From the NCBI GenBank assembly GCA_013420905.1, contig JAAXNY010000008.1, forward strand, positions 124,001 to 188,000: 64,000 nucleotides of DNA, in the 5' to 3' direction. The notes beneath the pieces were generated by a model. That model searched no databases. It had not been told where the DNA came from and worked only from the letters and a program-made list of their open reading frames with translations. Origin of the DNA: Collybia mongolica (taxonomy: Eukaryota; Basidiomycota; Agaricomycetes; Agaricales; Clitocybaceae). A program made the position numbers and the translations under genes. Below, piece by piece: positions 44,971 to 56,307 of the stretch. Position 1 is the first letter of the stretch. Every line of letters begins with the position of its first letter.

Positions 44971-47900
44971 ACAGTACGCCCCCGCTGACGAGCGGTAGTA
45001 GATACCATTGTTTAGATGTGGAGGAAATACACGATTGCCCCCCGCCGTCTGAACCTACTACCGAAGTCGTACCCTCAAACCCGACAAGTCGGAAAACGCG
45101 GATTCCGCGTTGGGAGCGCAGGCTTCCGAAGGAATACACAGTCGCAGCGATCCCAGGGGCCAGATCGCTAGACTTAAAAGTAGAGCTCCAAACTACAGAC
45201 ACGGGAGAAACGTTCGGAGTGACAGGATTAGTGGACTCGGGCGCAACGGGGATGTTCATCCACAAGGATTACATTGAGAAACACCGGATTGCAACTTGGA
45301 AATTACAGCGGCCAGTCGCGGTATACAATGTCGACGGGACTCCGAACGAAGCGGGCTCTATCAGTGAAATAGCGGAACTGGTTCTACGCTACAAAGGTCA
45401 TTCGGAACGAACCACCTTCGCGGTCACACACCTTGGGACGCACAACCTCATCCTAGGTTACACCTGGCTCAAGGAGCATAACCCGGAGATAGACTGGACA
45501 ACGAATGAGGTGAAACTCAGTCGGTGTCCAGCCAAGTGTCGGGTATGCACTGAGGAAGTCAAGGCGGAAACTAGGGAGAAGCGGAAAATGGAAGCGCAAA
45601 TCAATTCATGCCGAGCGGGACTCTTCCCGAACGCGGGTACCAACGAAGAGGAAGATACCGACTCGGAAAACCCAAACCCGCTTTCCGAACTCCTAGAAGA
45701 GGGTGACCGCATCTTTGCAGTGAGTCTACGGGACCCAAACCACGCGGAAAAGCAGACAAAGGGACCGGAAGAGATGTGTCGAGCAATCCCGAACATATCC
45801 CAGAGGCTAGCGGAAGCCTTCCATCAAAACTCCCAACCCGCCAAGTCGTTTCGCGAGACAGCGCCCGCCTACGTACACGAATTCGAGGACGTGTTCTCGA
45901 AAACATCCTTCGACGCACTTCCCGACAAGCGGTCTTGGGACCACGCCATTGAACTCATTCCCGAAGCCAAATCCCGATCGTGCAAGGTCTACCCCTTGTT
46001 GGTCACGGAACAGGAAGAGTTGGACAAGTTCCTCGAGGAGAACCTGTCGTCGGGACGCATCCGCCCCTCGAAATCCCCAATGGCCGCACCATTCTTCTTC
46101 ATCAAGAAGAAGGATGGCTCCCTCCGACCCGTTCAAGATTACCGAGTACTGAACGGAATGACGATCAAGAACGCATACCCCCTTCCGCTGATTTCCGAGC
46201 TCATCAACCAACTGCGCAGGGCCAAGTACTTTACCAAGCTGGACGTCCGCTGGGGTTACAACAATGTGCGGATTAAGGAAGGAGACGAGTGGAAGGCGGC
46301 ATTCCGAACAAATCGAGGATTGTTCGAACCCCTGGTAATGTTCTTCGGACTCACAAACTCACCCGCTACGTTCCAAACGATGATGAACGAAATCTTTCAG
46401 GATCTCATCACTGCCGGTGTAGTCTGCGTGTACATTGACGATATCCTCATCTACACAAAAACCCGAGTGGAACATCAACGGGTCACTCGGGAAGTCCTCA
46501 AACGTTGTCGGGAACACAAGTTATTCCTCAAACTTGACAAATGCGAGTTCGAACAAGAGCGGATCGAGTACCTGGGACTTATCATCTCAGCAGGAAAGAC
46601 GGAAATGGACCCCGTCAAGGTCAGCGGTATAGTGGACTGGCCAGCGCCAACCAACAAGAAGGAAGTACAATCGTTCCTAGGATTTACTAACTTCTACCAG
46701 CGCTTCATAGAGGGTTTCTCCCACCACGCCCGACCACTCTTTGACCTGACGCGGAAGGACGCGGCGTGGAAGTGGGACGAGGCGGAACAAGCGGCGTTTG
46801 AAGAGTTGAAGGCACGAGTGGCATCCCGACTGGTATTGATGTTCCCCGACGACGACCGCCCTTACCGCATCGAGGCCGACTCGTCGGATTTCGCAACTGG
46901 CGCGGTATTGTCCCAACTCAGTCGGGAAGACGAGAAGTGGCATCCGGTGGCCTTCATGTCCAAAAGTCTCAATGCGGTCGAGCGGAACTACGAGATCCAC
47001 GACAAGGAGATGTTGGCTATCATTCGGGCATTGGAGGAATGGAGACACTTCCTAGAAGGAGCCCGACACCCATTCGAGGTATGGACTGACCACAAGAATT
47101 TAGAATACTTTCGGTCAGCCCAGAAACTCAACCGCCGACAAGCCCGCTGGTCTCTGTACCTCTCCCGCTTCGACTTCTCCTTACATCACAAACCCGGAAG
47201 GAGTATGGGTAAACCCGACGCTCTCTCGCGACGCGCTGACCATTCGGATGGAGCGGAAGACAATAAGGACATTGTCCTCCTCAAACCCGAGCTGTTCACG
47301 GTACGCGCACTCGAAGGAATCAGGGCGGAAGGTGAGGAAAAGGACGTGATGAAGGACATTCGGCGCGGAAATCGAGGCGGACATTTGGGGGACTCGGTAG
47401 CAGAGGCGGCGAAGAAACTCCGACAGGGAAAAGGCAAGTCGGTCCACAGTGCAGAGTGGCGGGAGGAACAAGAGGTACTGTATTTCCGCAGTCGGATTTA
47501 CGTTCCTAACTTCGCAGACCTCCGCCGACGCATTGTGGAACAACACCACGACACTCGAGTGGCGGGACACGCAGGGAGATGGAAAACGTTGGAATTGGTG
47601 TCCCGCAACTACTGGTGGCCTCAGATGTCGCGGTATATCGGTCAGTACTGTCGGACGTGCGACCTATGTCTCCGCACAAAGATACAGCGTCAATTACCGA
47701 TCGGAGAGTTACACCCGCTGGAAATCCCGAACACCCGCTGGGAGACTATCAGCGTGGACTTCATCGGCGCACTCCCCGAATCGGAAGGATTTGACGCGGT
47801 CATGGTAGTAGTTGAGTCGGTGGCGAAGCGGTCTCACTTCATACCCACCCACACCACCATTACCGCACTGGGAGCCGCCCGCCTGTACTTGAAGGAGGTT

Positions 47901-48869
47901 TGGAAACACCATGGACTACCGAACGCGGTGGTATCCGACCGAGGACCGCAATTCGTAGCGGAGTTCACGCAAGAACTTTACCGACTACTTGGGATTAAAC
48001 TGACGTCGTCCACCGCCTACCACCCACAAACGGACGGGCAAACCGAGCGCGTAAACCAAGAACTCGAGCAATACCTGCGGCTGTTCGTAAGCGAGAGGCA
48101 GAACAACTGGAACGAACTCCTACCGCTCGCCGAATTCCAGTACAACAACCATGTTCACACCTCCACACAGCACACGCCCTTCTTCCTAGACACTGGCAGA
48201 CACCCGCGCATGGGATTTGAACCTCAGACGGAACCCGCCCAACTAGAGACGGTCGGGGAATTCACGCAACGGATGGAATCCGCGCTAGAGGAGGCACGAT
48301 CAGCACTAGCCAAGGCCAAGGAAGATATGACGCGGTACTACAATCGCCGACACCGACCAACGCCCGAATATCAGGTCGGTGATCTGATGTACCTAGACTC
48401 AACGGACATTCCCATCAGTCGGCCAACGCGGAAACTAGCCCACCGCTATGTAGGACCTTACCCGATCACAGAGCGGATAGGTACACACGCGTACCGACTG
48501 AAACTTCCAAGGTCCATGTCACGCATCCACCCGGTGTTCCATGTGGTGAAACTACTTCCCGCGCCCGCCGACCCAATTCCCGGAAGACGCCCGACAACCG
48601 TCCCGCCACCTGTGTTAGTGGACGGAGAGGAGGAATACGAAGTGGGAGATATACGGGATAGTCGGGTTAGCAGAGGAAAGTTGTACTACCTAGTATCCTG
48701 GAAGGGGTACGGGTACGAACACAACTCCTGGGAACCCGCCGAGAATGTTCATGCAGATGAACTGGTCAGCGAGTTCCACAGGGCAAATCCTCAAGCGCCC
48801 CGGCGACTCCCGCGTGCCCAATTCGATTCTATCCCTTTCCGACCATTGCGCGAGGTCGCGCAATCCTAG
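44967..48869 (+). CDS. pol: Pol of the chromovirus: protease, RT, RNase H, integrase, chromodomain
   Basis: About 1,300 residues in the -1 frame relative to gag. The first codon shown is GTG and there is no ATG near the start. The frame is open upstream inside gag, so expression by -1 frameshifting is likely; I saw no standard slippery heptamer. Domains by residue: protease LVDSGATGMFIH (about 88); RT with GLTNSPATFQTMMNE and YIDDILIY (about 488); RNase H YRIEADSSDFATGAVLSQ (about 633); integrase zinc motif HHDTRVAGHAGRW...CRTCDLC (about 858-900) and catalytic core VSVD/VVSDRGPQF; C-terminal chromodomain LYYLVSWKGYGYEHNSWEP (about 1,240). The chromodomain directs insertion to modified histones in related elements. 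Confidence 0.95.
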   Translation: MNSTPPLTSGSRYHCLDVEEIHDCPPPSEPTTEVVPSNPTSRKTRIPRWERRLPKEYTVAAIPGARSLDLKVELQTTDTGETFGVTGLVDSGATGMFIHKDYIEKHRIATWKLQRPVAVYNVDGTPNEAGSISEIAELVLRYKGHSERTTFAVTHLGTHNLILGYTWLKEHNPEIDWTTNEVKLSRCPAKCRVCTEEVKAETREKRKMEAQINSCRAGLFPNAGTNEEEDTDSENPNPLSELLEEGDRIFAVSLRDPNHAEKQTKGPEEMCRAIPNISQRLAEAFHQNSQPAKSFRETAPAYVHEFEDVFSKTSFDALPDKRSWDHAIELIPEAKSRSCKVYPLLVTEQEELDKFLEENLSSGRIRPSKSPMAAPFFFIKKKDGSLRPVQDYRVLNGMTIKNAYPLPLISELINQLRRAKYFTKLDVRWGYNNVRIKEGDEWKAAFRTNRGLFEPLVMFFGLTNSPATFQTMMNEIFQDLITAGVVCVYIDDILIYTKTRVEHQRVTREVLKRCREHKLFLKLDKCEFEQERIEYLGLIISAGKTEMDPVKVSGIVDWPAPTNKKEVQSFLGFTNFYQRFIEGFSHHARPLFDLTRKDAAWKWDEAEQAAFEELKARVASRLVLMFPDDDRPYRIEADSSDFATGAVLSQLSREDEKWHPVAFMSKSLNAVERNYEIHDKEMLAIIRALEEWRHFLEGARHPFEVWTDHKNLEYFRSAQKLNRRQARWSLYLSRFDFSLHHKPGRSMGKPDALSRRADHSDGAEDNKDIVLLKPELFTVRALEGIRAEGEEKDVMKDIRRGNRGGHLGDSVAEAAKKLRQGKGKSVHSAEWREEQEVLYFRSRIYVPNFADLRRRIVEQHHDTRVAGHAGRWKTLELVSRNYWWPQMSRYIGQYCRTCDLCLRTKIQRQLPIGELHPLEIPNTRWETISVDFIGALPESEGFDAVMVVVESVAKRSHFIPTHTTITALGAARLYLKEVWKHHGLPNAVVSDRGPQFVAEFTQELYRLLGIKLTSSTAYHPQTDGQTERVNQELEQYLRLFVSERQNNWNELLPLAEFQYNNHVHTSTQHTPFFLDTGRHPRMGFEPQTEPAQLETVGEFTQRMESALEEARSALAKAKEDMTRYYNRRHRPTPEYQVGDLMYLDSTDIPISRPTRKLAHRYVGPYPITERIGTHAYRLKLPRSMSRIHPVFHVVKLLPAPADPIPGRRPTTVPPPVLVDGEEEYEVGDIRDSRVSRGKLYYLVSWKGYGYEHNSWEPAENVHADELVSEFHRANPQAPRRLPRAQFDSIPFRPLREVAQS

Positions 48870-48880
48870 AGGGGGGGTAA
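48868..48880 (+). promoter_or_regulatory. polypurine tract of the chromovirus
   Basis: AGAGGGGGGGTAA immediately upstream of the 3' LTR, the expected site for plus-strand DNA priming. It also overlaps the pol stop codon. Confidence 0.8.
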
Positions 48881-49441
48881 TGTAAGGGGAACACCCTTAC
48901 CGACTCCGTTTTCCATTTTCCGACAACATTCCCGACCATACGAACGTTCGGGAACGCTCCCCAGTCCCGATCCCCATTCCCGACTGTAGTCACCGACTAC
49001 TTTACCGACAAGTCGTTACCGACAACAACCCGAGTCGAACCGACTCACCCACTCACTCACACCACACTCGCTACCACCCCGCTCCCTTTACCGACTCTCG
49101 TTAGACGTTTCCGAACGCGGACGCGGGCGCGGCTTGTCAGGATCACTGCGGCGCGCCCACGTGATCCTTTACCGACAACGCGTGCCCTCGTACCGTCCCG
49201 GGAACGTGTAGTTAATGTAGGAACATCATATATAGCCTGTACACCTGGCTGGAGGACCCTTAGAGAATTCTCTTAGGATCCCCTCCACCAGGTGAGTAGT
49301 ACATATGTCGTACAAGTGAATACATCATCTTAGGATCCCCTCCACCAGCTCCGAGTTAGAATTCCCGACCCCAACCTCCGTCACTCGGTAATCGTCGTCG
49401 GACTCTGCACAACTCAGTAACCCGGCGGAGTTGCCCTTACA
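48881..49441 (+). repeat. 3' LTR
   Basis: 561 bp, identical to the 5' LTR by eye except one base, followed by the GTAGT duplication. Confidence 0.95.
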
Positions 49442-49446
49442 GTAGT

Positions 49447-51880
49447 TCCCTATAATCCTTATTTATTGTGGAAGTACCAGTGCCACATAAATTTGGAATG
49501 TGTCATATCAATCAAGTCTATCAAATATATATATAAATATGTGTACAAAGGGCATGATCACACAACTGCAGAGTTCAGAAACAAAAATGATGAAGTTAAA
49601 TTGTATCTGGATGCACGTTACATATCCCCCTGTGAGGGTATTTGGCGGATATTCCAATATCATATGCACCAAGAGCATCCTCCTGTTACAAGGCTTCAGG
49701 TTCATCTAAAGGATCAACACAATGTGACTTGGGATGCTGATAGTACTGTTCCTATGCAACAAGTTGTGGAAAGAGCAGCCACACAAGATACTACACTAAC
49801 AGGGTTCTTTAAGGCTAATATCAAGTTTCCTGATGAAGCCAAGGATCTCTTATATCAGGACTTTCCTAAAAAATTTGTTTGGGTAGACAAAACAAAAAAA
49901 TGGAAACTCAGAGAGCGGGGCTTTGCTATTGGCAGAATGTACTATGCTCATCCTGCTTCTGGGGAACGTTTCTATCTGCGCCTACTTTTGACTGCAGTTA
50001 AAGGCCCAAAATCTTATGAAGATTTGGCCACTTTTGAAGACAGATTATATCCCTCTTTTCGTGAGGCATGCCATGCAAGGGGACTATTAGATGATGATCA
50101 GGAGTGGATTCAAGCCTTGACTGAGGCATCACTTATGCAAACAGGCAGACAACTCCGTTCACTATTTGCAATGATTCTGGCTGAATGTCAGCCTTCTGAT
50201 CCAATAGCCTTATGGAACCAGTTCCGTGAGAATATTTGTGATGACCTTGCTCACTGGCTAAGAACAAAGGGAGGTGTAGCAAATCCAACAGAAGAGCAAG
50301 TCTATGACTATGGTTTATACCTGATTGAGCAGATACTGGCACGAAGTAACAAATCATTGACTTCAATTATTGGAATGCCAACATCTCAGATGGATTGGGC
50401 TATCCAGCTGGGAAATACTCTTATTCAAGAGCAACAGAATTATGATGATGCAGAACAGTTTGCAGAGTATTTAGAACAGTCAGAACAGCTGAATGATGAA
50501 CAGAAAGCTGCATTCAATGCAGTCAAGGAAGCTGTGGAAACCAAGTCTGGACAATCATTCTTTCTCAATGGCTCTGGAGGTTGTGGCAAAACATTTGTCT
50601 ATAACACCCTGTGTTGCTATTTCAGAGGCCAGAGAAAGATTGTCTTATGTGTGGCTTCATCTGGAATTGCAGCACTATTACTAGCAGGAGGAAGGACTGC
50701 TCACTTCCGCTTTAAAATTCCTCTGGAGGTCCATGAATCAGCTACATGTGGAATTAGTAAAGGGACTCCAGAAGCTGAGCTTTTGCAACAAACTGACCTC
50801 ATACTATGGGATGAGGCTCTTATGCAGCATTGCCATGTCTTTGATGCAGTTAACCGGCTATGCCAGGATATTAGGGGAAATAATAGAACCTTTGGGGGAT
50901 TAACTGTGGTATTTGGTGGTGACTATCAACAAATCCTACCTGTTGTTCCTAAGGGTTCACGTGCACAGACTGTGGGTGCCTGTCTCATGCGCTCTCCATT
51001 GTGGAGTGAGCTTCAGATACTCAAGCTGAACAAAAATATGCGCTTAAATGGTGTTACTGAGAATGAAACCAATTTTGCCAAATGGCAAGTTGAAGTTGGC
51101 CATGGGAAGCTTACAGATGACAATGGAAATGTCACCTTACCTGACAACTTCTGCTGTGCTGAGAATACTGTGGAGTCTCTAATTGACACAATATATCCTG
51201 ATATTGGAAACCCTGTCCTAAAACCTGATACATTTTATTCTGAGAGAGCTATTCTTTCTGCCAGAAATGATGATGTTGACTCTCTCAATAAAAAAGTACT
51301 GGATATGTTTCCTGGAGATGGCAAGGTGTACCACAGTGCTGATTCTATTGTGCATGAAGGAATTGATGGGGCTGAAGCAATGTATCCTGTTGAATATCTG
51401 AACTCTATCAATGTATCAGGGCTACCTCTATCTAAGCTAATTTTAAAGGTGGGGTGCCCTGTCATGATATTGCGCAACTTAAACCCAGTTGATGGTGTTT
51501 GCAATGGGTCAAGGGGAATAATAACACAGATGAGCAACCGTGTTGTAGAAGTACGGTTGATTGGGGGGCAAAATGATGGGCATAAAGAATTTATCCCAAG
51601 AATCCGAATGATACCATCTAACAGCCTAATACCTTTTAAATTGACAAGGTTGCAACTACCTTTATGGCTGGGATTTTCTATGACGATAAACAAATCCCAA
51701 GGGCAATCACTGCACCAAGTTGGACTTGACTTTAGGTCTCCTGTATTTACACATGGACAGTTTTATGTTGCAATTTCACGTGCAACATCAGTATATAGAA
51801 TCAAAGCTATTATACCAGATACTGCAGACAATAATAGGTATACCAAAAATGTAGTTTACCAAGAGGTGCTTTTAGATTAG
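49447..51880 (+). CDS. Helitron Rep/helicase, C-terminal part (after the insertion)
   Basis: Continues the frame broken at 42991 (VVPYNPYLLWKYQCHINLE across the reconstructed site). It starts with the Rep catalytic tyrosine motif, IKYIYKYVYKGHD. The Pif1-like SF1 helicase follows: Walker A FLNGSGGCGKTFVYNTLC, Walker B LILWDEALMQ, FGGLTVVFGGDYQQILP, and motif VI region MTINKSQGQSLHQVGLDFRS then FYVAISRATSV. It has no internal stop or frameshift. So before the chromovirus landed, this Helitron coded a complete protein of about 1,660 residues. Ends at TAG 51878-51880. Confidence 0.9.
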
Positions 51881-52069
51881 AAATATTATATAGATTATGA
51901 TTTCTATAAGGGAAAAAGCTTATACCTAAAATATTGAGATTAAGCATATAATAAAGTGTTGGGATCAAGAGGGGGTCTGGGGGCAGAGCCCCCAGCAAGC
52001 TGAAGGTTATGTGGTGGAGCCATGGGTGAGCGTAGCGGTGCCGTGGCGTAGCCACAGGCCGTAAGCTTG

Positions 52070-54377
52070 TATATATTAAAGTACCAGGAACGTGGGAATT
52101 GATTGTGACTAATCCTGACTAAGCGCTGACTAAGTCTGACAAAGCAGTAGAAAAGTTGTCTTTTAAGTAGAGTGCTGACTAAGGATGACAAAGCAGGAAA
52201 ATTGTTAAAGTCACATGCTATATCACCTGCTCAAGTCACCTGCTCCAATCACCTGTTCAAACCAGCTCAAGTCATCATAACCACCACATCACATGACCTC
52301 TAAAGTGCACTAAAGTCAATAAATATTAACCCATGTGTATGCACACTTCCTCATAAATTTCAGATGCTCAAACTAAATTATAAAAGATACATTCAAATGG
52401 TGCTATTGCTCATGAAATTACAGGCAGACAAAAATCAAAATGTCTTCACCTGACCAATTCTGATATAAAGCCTTTAATGCATACAATATATTCCAACATT
52501 ACAAACCCTATTTTAATTACATCATATTACATTATATTTATTTTTAAAAAAATGTTCTATCCAGGTCATAATCACATGCTAAGTCACCTGCCTCTCAACA
52601 AACATAATTACCTGCTTTACAGCACAGGATAACCCCAACTAAAATGGACTAAAGTCAACAAATATCATCTGTTATCCTTAACTTTTTTGTGTGTGTATAC
52701 TGCCTGACAAGTTTCAGATGCTCAACTAAAACAGTAAAATAGGTATTTAAATGGTGCTACTGCTTATAGATTACAAATCAAGAATATACAGACAAACATG
52801 GAAATGACTTTACCTAATCAATTCTGCCATCAAGCCTTTAATCAATGCAATGTATTCTAAGATTACAAATCCTGTTTTAAAACCTGATATATTATACACC
52901 AAAAAAAACTCTCTTTCCACCAAATACAATGATATAAACTCTTCCAAAATACTGGAAATAATTCCTGGAAATGCTAAGGTATGCATACCACATTATAAAT
53001 TCTATTGCACATGACAGAATTGATGGAGCCACAGCAGGTATCCTAATTGAATACTTGAACTCTATCCATGGATCAGAGCTACCTCTTTCTAAGCTTATAT
53101 TTAAAGCAACTGGAATCCAGTGCAAATGATCAAGTGAAATAGTGTAATTGATTAAAAGAAAATATAATGTGTAGAAACATTGATTTCAAGAATTTGAGTA
53201 GAACTGATATTTGTTAAATTAAGCCAATAATAATTACCTTTTCATGATGGATTATATATGGCAACCAACAAATGTGGTAGGATAATAACTACACAATATT
53301 GAATCTGACCTTAGACTATTTGTATCTACTGTTTGAGTTACAGTTCAACCAAGTTACTGTATATATACATGATTATATAGACATAATTATGGCAATAACA
53401 CAAATATGGATGTGCAAGAGTAGGTTTGTAAAACCAGGAAGACAGGGTAAAATAGAATATGACAATAATGCATAAGGTGATTGACTAACTGCTGGATTGG
53501 AATAGTAAAGGGCCATATCTGGAAGCAGGACTGAGGTGATATTATGAAAATTGTAAGTATAGGAGGTTATAGGGCTCTAACCATTTAGTATTTGTTTATA
53601 AAATGGTGTAAACTAAACATTTACCAAATGACAAGAAGGCCATTGAGGACAAAAAGACTCAAATAAACATTAATGCATCAAGTGAATGGTAATGGACCAT
53701 TAGCAAACAAATGATGAAGTTTGAACAAATCTAAGGAACCTTGGCTGTCTTTCATATAAGTACATATCTCCTTAACAGCCATGGAATGGATATTTATAAT
53801 ATATGCCATTTGTCATTTGCCAATTATAGAAAGCTATATGAGGTAAATATGGATACAGCATGCTGTAGTATCACCACCCCACTACTCATGGTGACCATTT
53901 ACTACTGTTTGTTTACCAGTTGTTTACCATTTAGATAGGTGGTCAGTAAACTAAACAGAAATGGTAAACAGTAAACAAATGAAACAATTGGAGCCTTAAG
54001 AGATAAAGAGTGACTGTAAGTATGATATGAGCTATATGAATAGGATAGAAATAAAAATGGTAAGCTAAGAGTATATGATTTGTTTCCAGGTATGTGCAAT
54101 AGGATGCAGTAGGATACCTAGCTCCAAAAAATTTGCAAGATAAGGGCAAGAATGGGGGTGCAACTGAAATGATATGATGTGGGGTTTTATAGGACATTGG
54201 GTTATAGGATATGCTGGATATAGTATATAAGATTTCTCCATAAAAGTAAAGTAATGACTAAAAATTTGAAATATGAGATATGATAAATATTCCAGGTTGA
54301 ATAGGAACCTGGAAGATCTGTGATGAACCATGGCCCAGTGCCACAGTGCTGTGGCATAGCCACGGGCCATAAGCTTG
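52070..54377 (+). mobile_element. Helitron unit 2, non-autonomous
   Basis: Starts TATATATTAAAGTACC directly after the AAGCTTG of unit 1, carries the same leader motifs and ends with the GTGGCATAGCCAC hairpin plus AAGCTTG. No intact gene. Fragments that align with the helicase remain (near 52850-53070: NPVLK-like and LPLSKLI-like remnants). It lacks the large GC hairpin present in units 1, 3 and 4. About 2.3 kb; very similar to unit 4 over most of its length. Confidence 0.7.
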
Positions 54378-56307
54378 TCTGTCTATATTAAAGTACTACG
54401 GCCGTGTGAATTGATTGTGACTAATCCTGACTAAGCGCTGACTAAGTCTGACAAAGCGACGAAAAGTTGTCTTTTAAGTAGAGTGCTGACTAAGACTGAC
54501 AAAGCAGGAAAAGGTGTTTGAGTCACATGCTATGTCACCTCAGATCACCTGCTCATGTCACCTGTTGAAACCGGTTCAAGTCACCTGCTCAAGCCAGCTC
54601 AAGTCACCTGCCTCAAAACATAACATGACCATCACATCACATGACCTCCAAAGCGGACTAAAAATCAACAAATAACAAATAATACCTATTAACCTTAAGC
54701 TGCCTCATAAATTTCAGATGCTCAAACTGGAAAAAAAAAAGTATTTAAATGGTGCCACTACCCATAAAATTACAAATCCAAGTAGAACATGGAAGGCATG
54801 CAGATAAAAATGGAGATGGGTTTATCTGAGCAATTTGGTTGTTAATCCATAAATTAACATAAAATGTTCTAACACTACAAAGCCTGTTTTAAAATCTGAT
54901 ACATTCTATTTTGAAAAAATTACTCTCTGTCTAACCCCATTTTTGGAACAATAGGAATCCAGTGCAAATGATTAAGGGAAATAGTAATACATGGTTGAGA
55001 GAAATATTATAGGTAGAAGAAACATTGATTCCAAGGATTTTGAATAGAGCTGATCCCTATCAAATTAGAGCAAAAACAACTAACTTTTCACACAACAATT
55101 TGCAAATGTGACAGGAATTGACTACACAATATTGGACAGCATTGTTGCCTTTGATGCAGTCAACTGGCTATTCCAAAATATTAGAGGAGATGATAGAGCC
55201 TTTGGTGGGCTAATTATAGTATTTGATGGTGCAGACTGTGGGTGCCTGTCTTATGCACTCCCCACTGTGGGGATGAACTTCAAATACTCAAACTAAAGAA
55301 AAATCTGTACTTATATGGTGTTACTAATGATAAAATGAGATTTTCCAAATGGCAAATTGAAATTGGCCATGGGAAGCTTACAGATGGCAATGGAAATGCC
55401 ACCTTACCTTGCCACTTTTATGATGCTGAGAATACTGTGGAGTCTCTAACTGACACATTATATCCTGACATTGGAAACCCTGTTCTAAAACCTGATACAC
55501 TTTACCCTGCGAGAGCTATTCTTTCTGCCAGAAATGGTGATGTTGACTCTCTCAATAAAAAGTACTGGATATGTTTCCTGGAGATGGCAAGATGTACCAC
55601 AATGCAGATTGTATTGCATATGAAGGAATTGATGGAGCTGAAGCAATATACCCTGTTGAATATCTGAATGTTATCAATGTATCAGGGCTACCTCTATCTA
55701 AGCCAACTTAAAAAGTGGGGTGCCATGTAATGATATTGCACAATTTGAACCCAGTTGATAGTCTTTTGCAATGGGTCAAGGAAAATAATAACATAGACAA
55801 GCAACTATATTGTAGAAGTACAATTAATTGGGAGGCAAAATGATAGGCATAAAGAAATTATCTCAAGATTCCAAATGATGCCATCTATTGGCATGGTCAC
55901 AACTACTTTTATAGCTGGGATTTTGTATGACAATCAACAAATGTCAAGGGCACTGATTACACCAAGTTGGACTTGACTTTAGATCTCCTGTAGTTATACA
56001 TAGGCAGTTTTATATTGTGAAATCACATGTAATATTGGTACATGGAATGAAAGCTATGATACCAAATACTGTAGACAATAGGCTCACTTTAACAGTAAAG
56101 GCATTCCTTTGGAGTAGAAGTATTATATGGATTATGATTTGTATAGGGAAAAATGCCTATACCCAAAATATTGAAATTAAACATAGAATAAAGTATTGAG
56201 ACTAAGACGGGGGTCTGGGGGCAGAGCCCCCAGCAAGCTGAAGGTTACGTGGTGGAGCCATGGGTGAGCATAGTGGTGCCGTGGCATAGCCACAGGCCAT
56301 AAGCTTG
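54378..56307 (+). mobile_element. Helitron unit 3, with a decayed helicase 3' part
   Basis: Begins TCTGTCTATATTAAAG and ends with both hairpins and AAGCTTG, abutting units 2 and 4. From about 55100 to 56110 it is a degraded copy of 50830-51880 of unit 1. Confidence 0.75.
55108..56130 (+). pseudogene. Helitron helicase remnant
   Basis: Nucleotide and protein similarity to the C-terminal helicase of unit 1: FDAVNWLFQNIRGDDRAFGG, then LTDGNGNATLPCHFYDAENT and DTLYPDIGNPVLKPDTLYP. The frame is broken several times (for example after SLNKK, where one base is missing in an A run) and the stretch with Walker A is deleted. Confidence 0.8.

Larger units (their letters stand above)
42992..49441 (+). 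mobile_element. Ty3/gypsy chromovirus, full length
   Basis: LTRs of 561 bp at both ends (TGTAAGGG...CCTTACA), flanked by the 5-bp target duplication GTAGT (42987-42991 and 49442-49446). Between them are gag and pol with all domains open, and a purine-rich tract AGAGGGGGGG just before the 3' LTR. I saw one difference between the LTRs (G at the left, A at the right, in the CCCGACC/CCCAACC segment near 43483 and 49372). It therefore looks young and possibly active. It sits inside the Helitron Rep gene and differs from it in base composition (GC-richer). Confidence 0.95.
39421..52069 (+). mobile_element. autonomous-type Helitron, unit 1, interrupted by a chromovirus
   Basis: The 5' end is TCTGTCTATATTAAAG; the 3' end has a GC hairpin (CTGGGGGCAGAGCCCCCAG, near 51979) and a last hairpin GTGGCGTAGCCAC (52043-52055) about 14 nt before the terminal AAGCTTG. 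Helitrons normally start TC and end CTRR; here the last bases are CTTG, so the 3' rule is only partly met. It encodes one Rep/helicase protein. Excluding the 6.45-kb nested element and one target duplication, the unit is about 6.2 kb. The same ends recur in three further units downstream. Confidence 0.78.

Noticed and set aside
54065..54370. Paired minus-strand frames at 53.9-54.4 kb and 58.1-58.6 kb that look like a conserved membrane protein
   Set aside because: They lie in the near-identical parts of Helitron units 2 and 4; similarity is due to DNA duplication and the hydrophobicity to AT-rich sequence.
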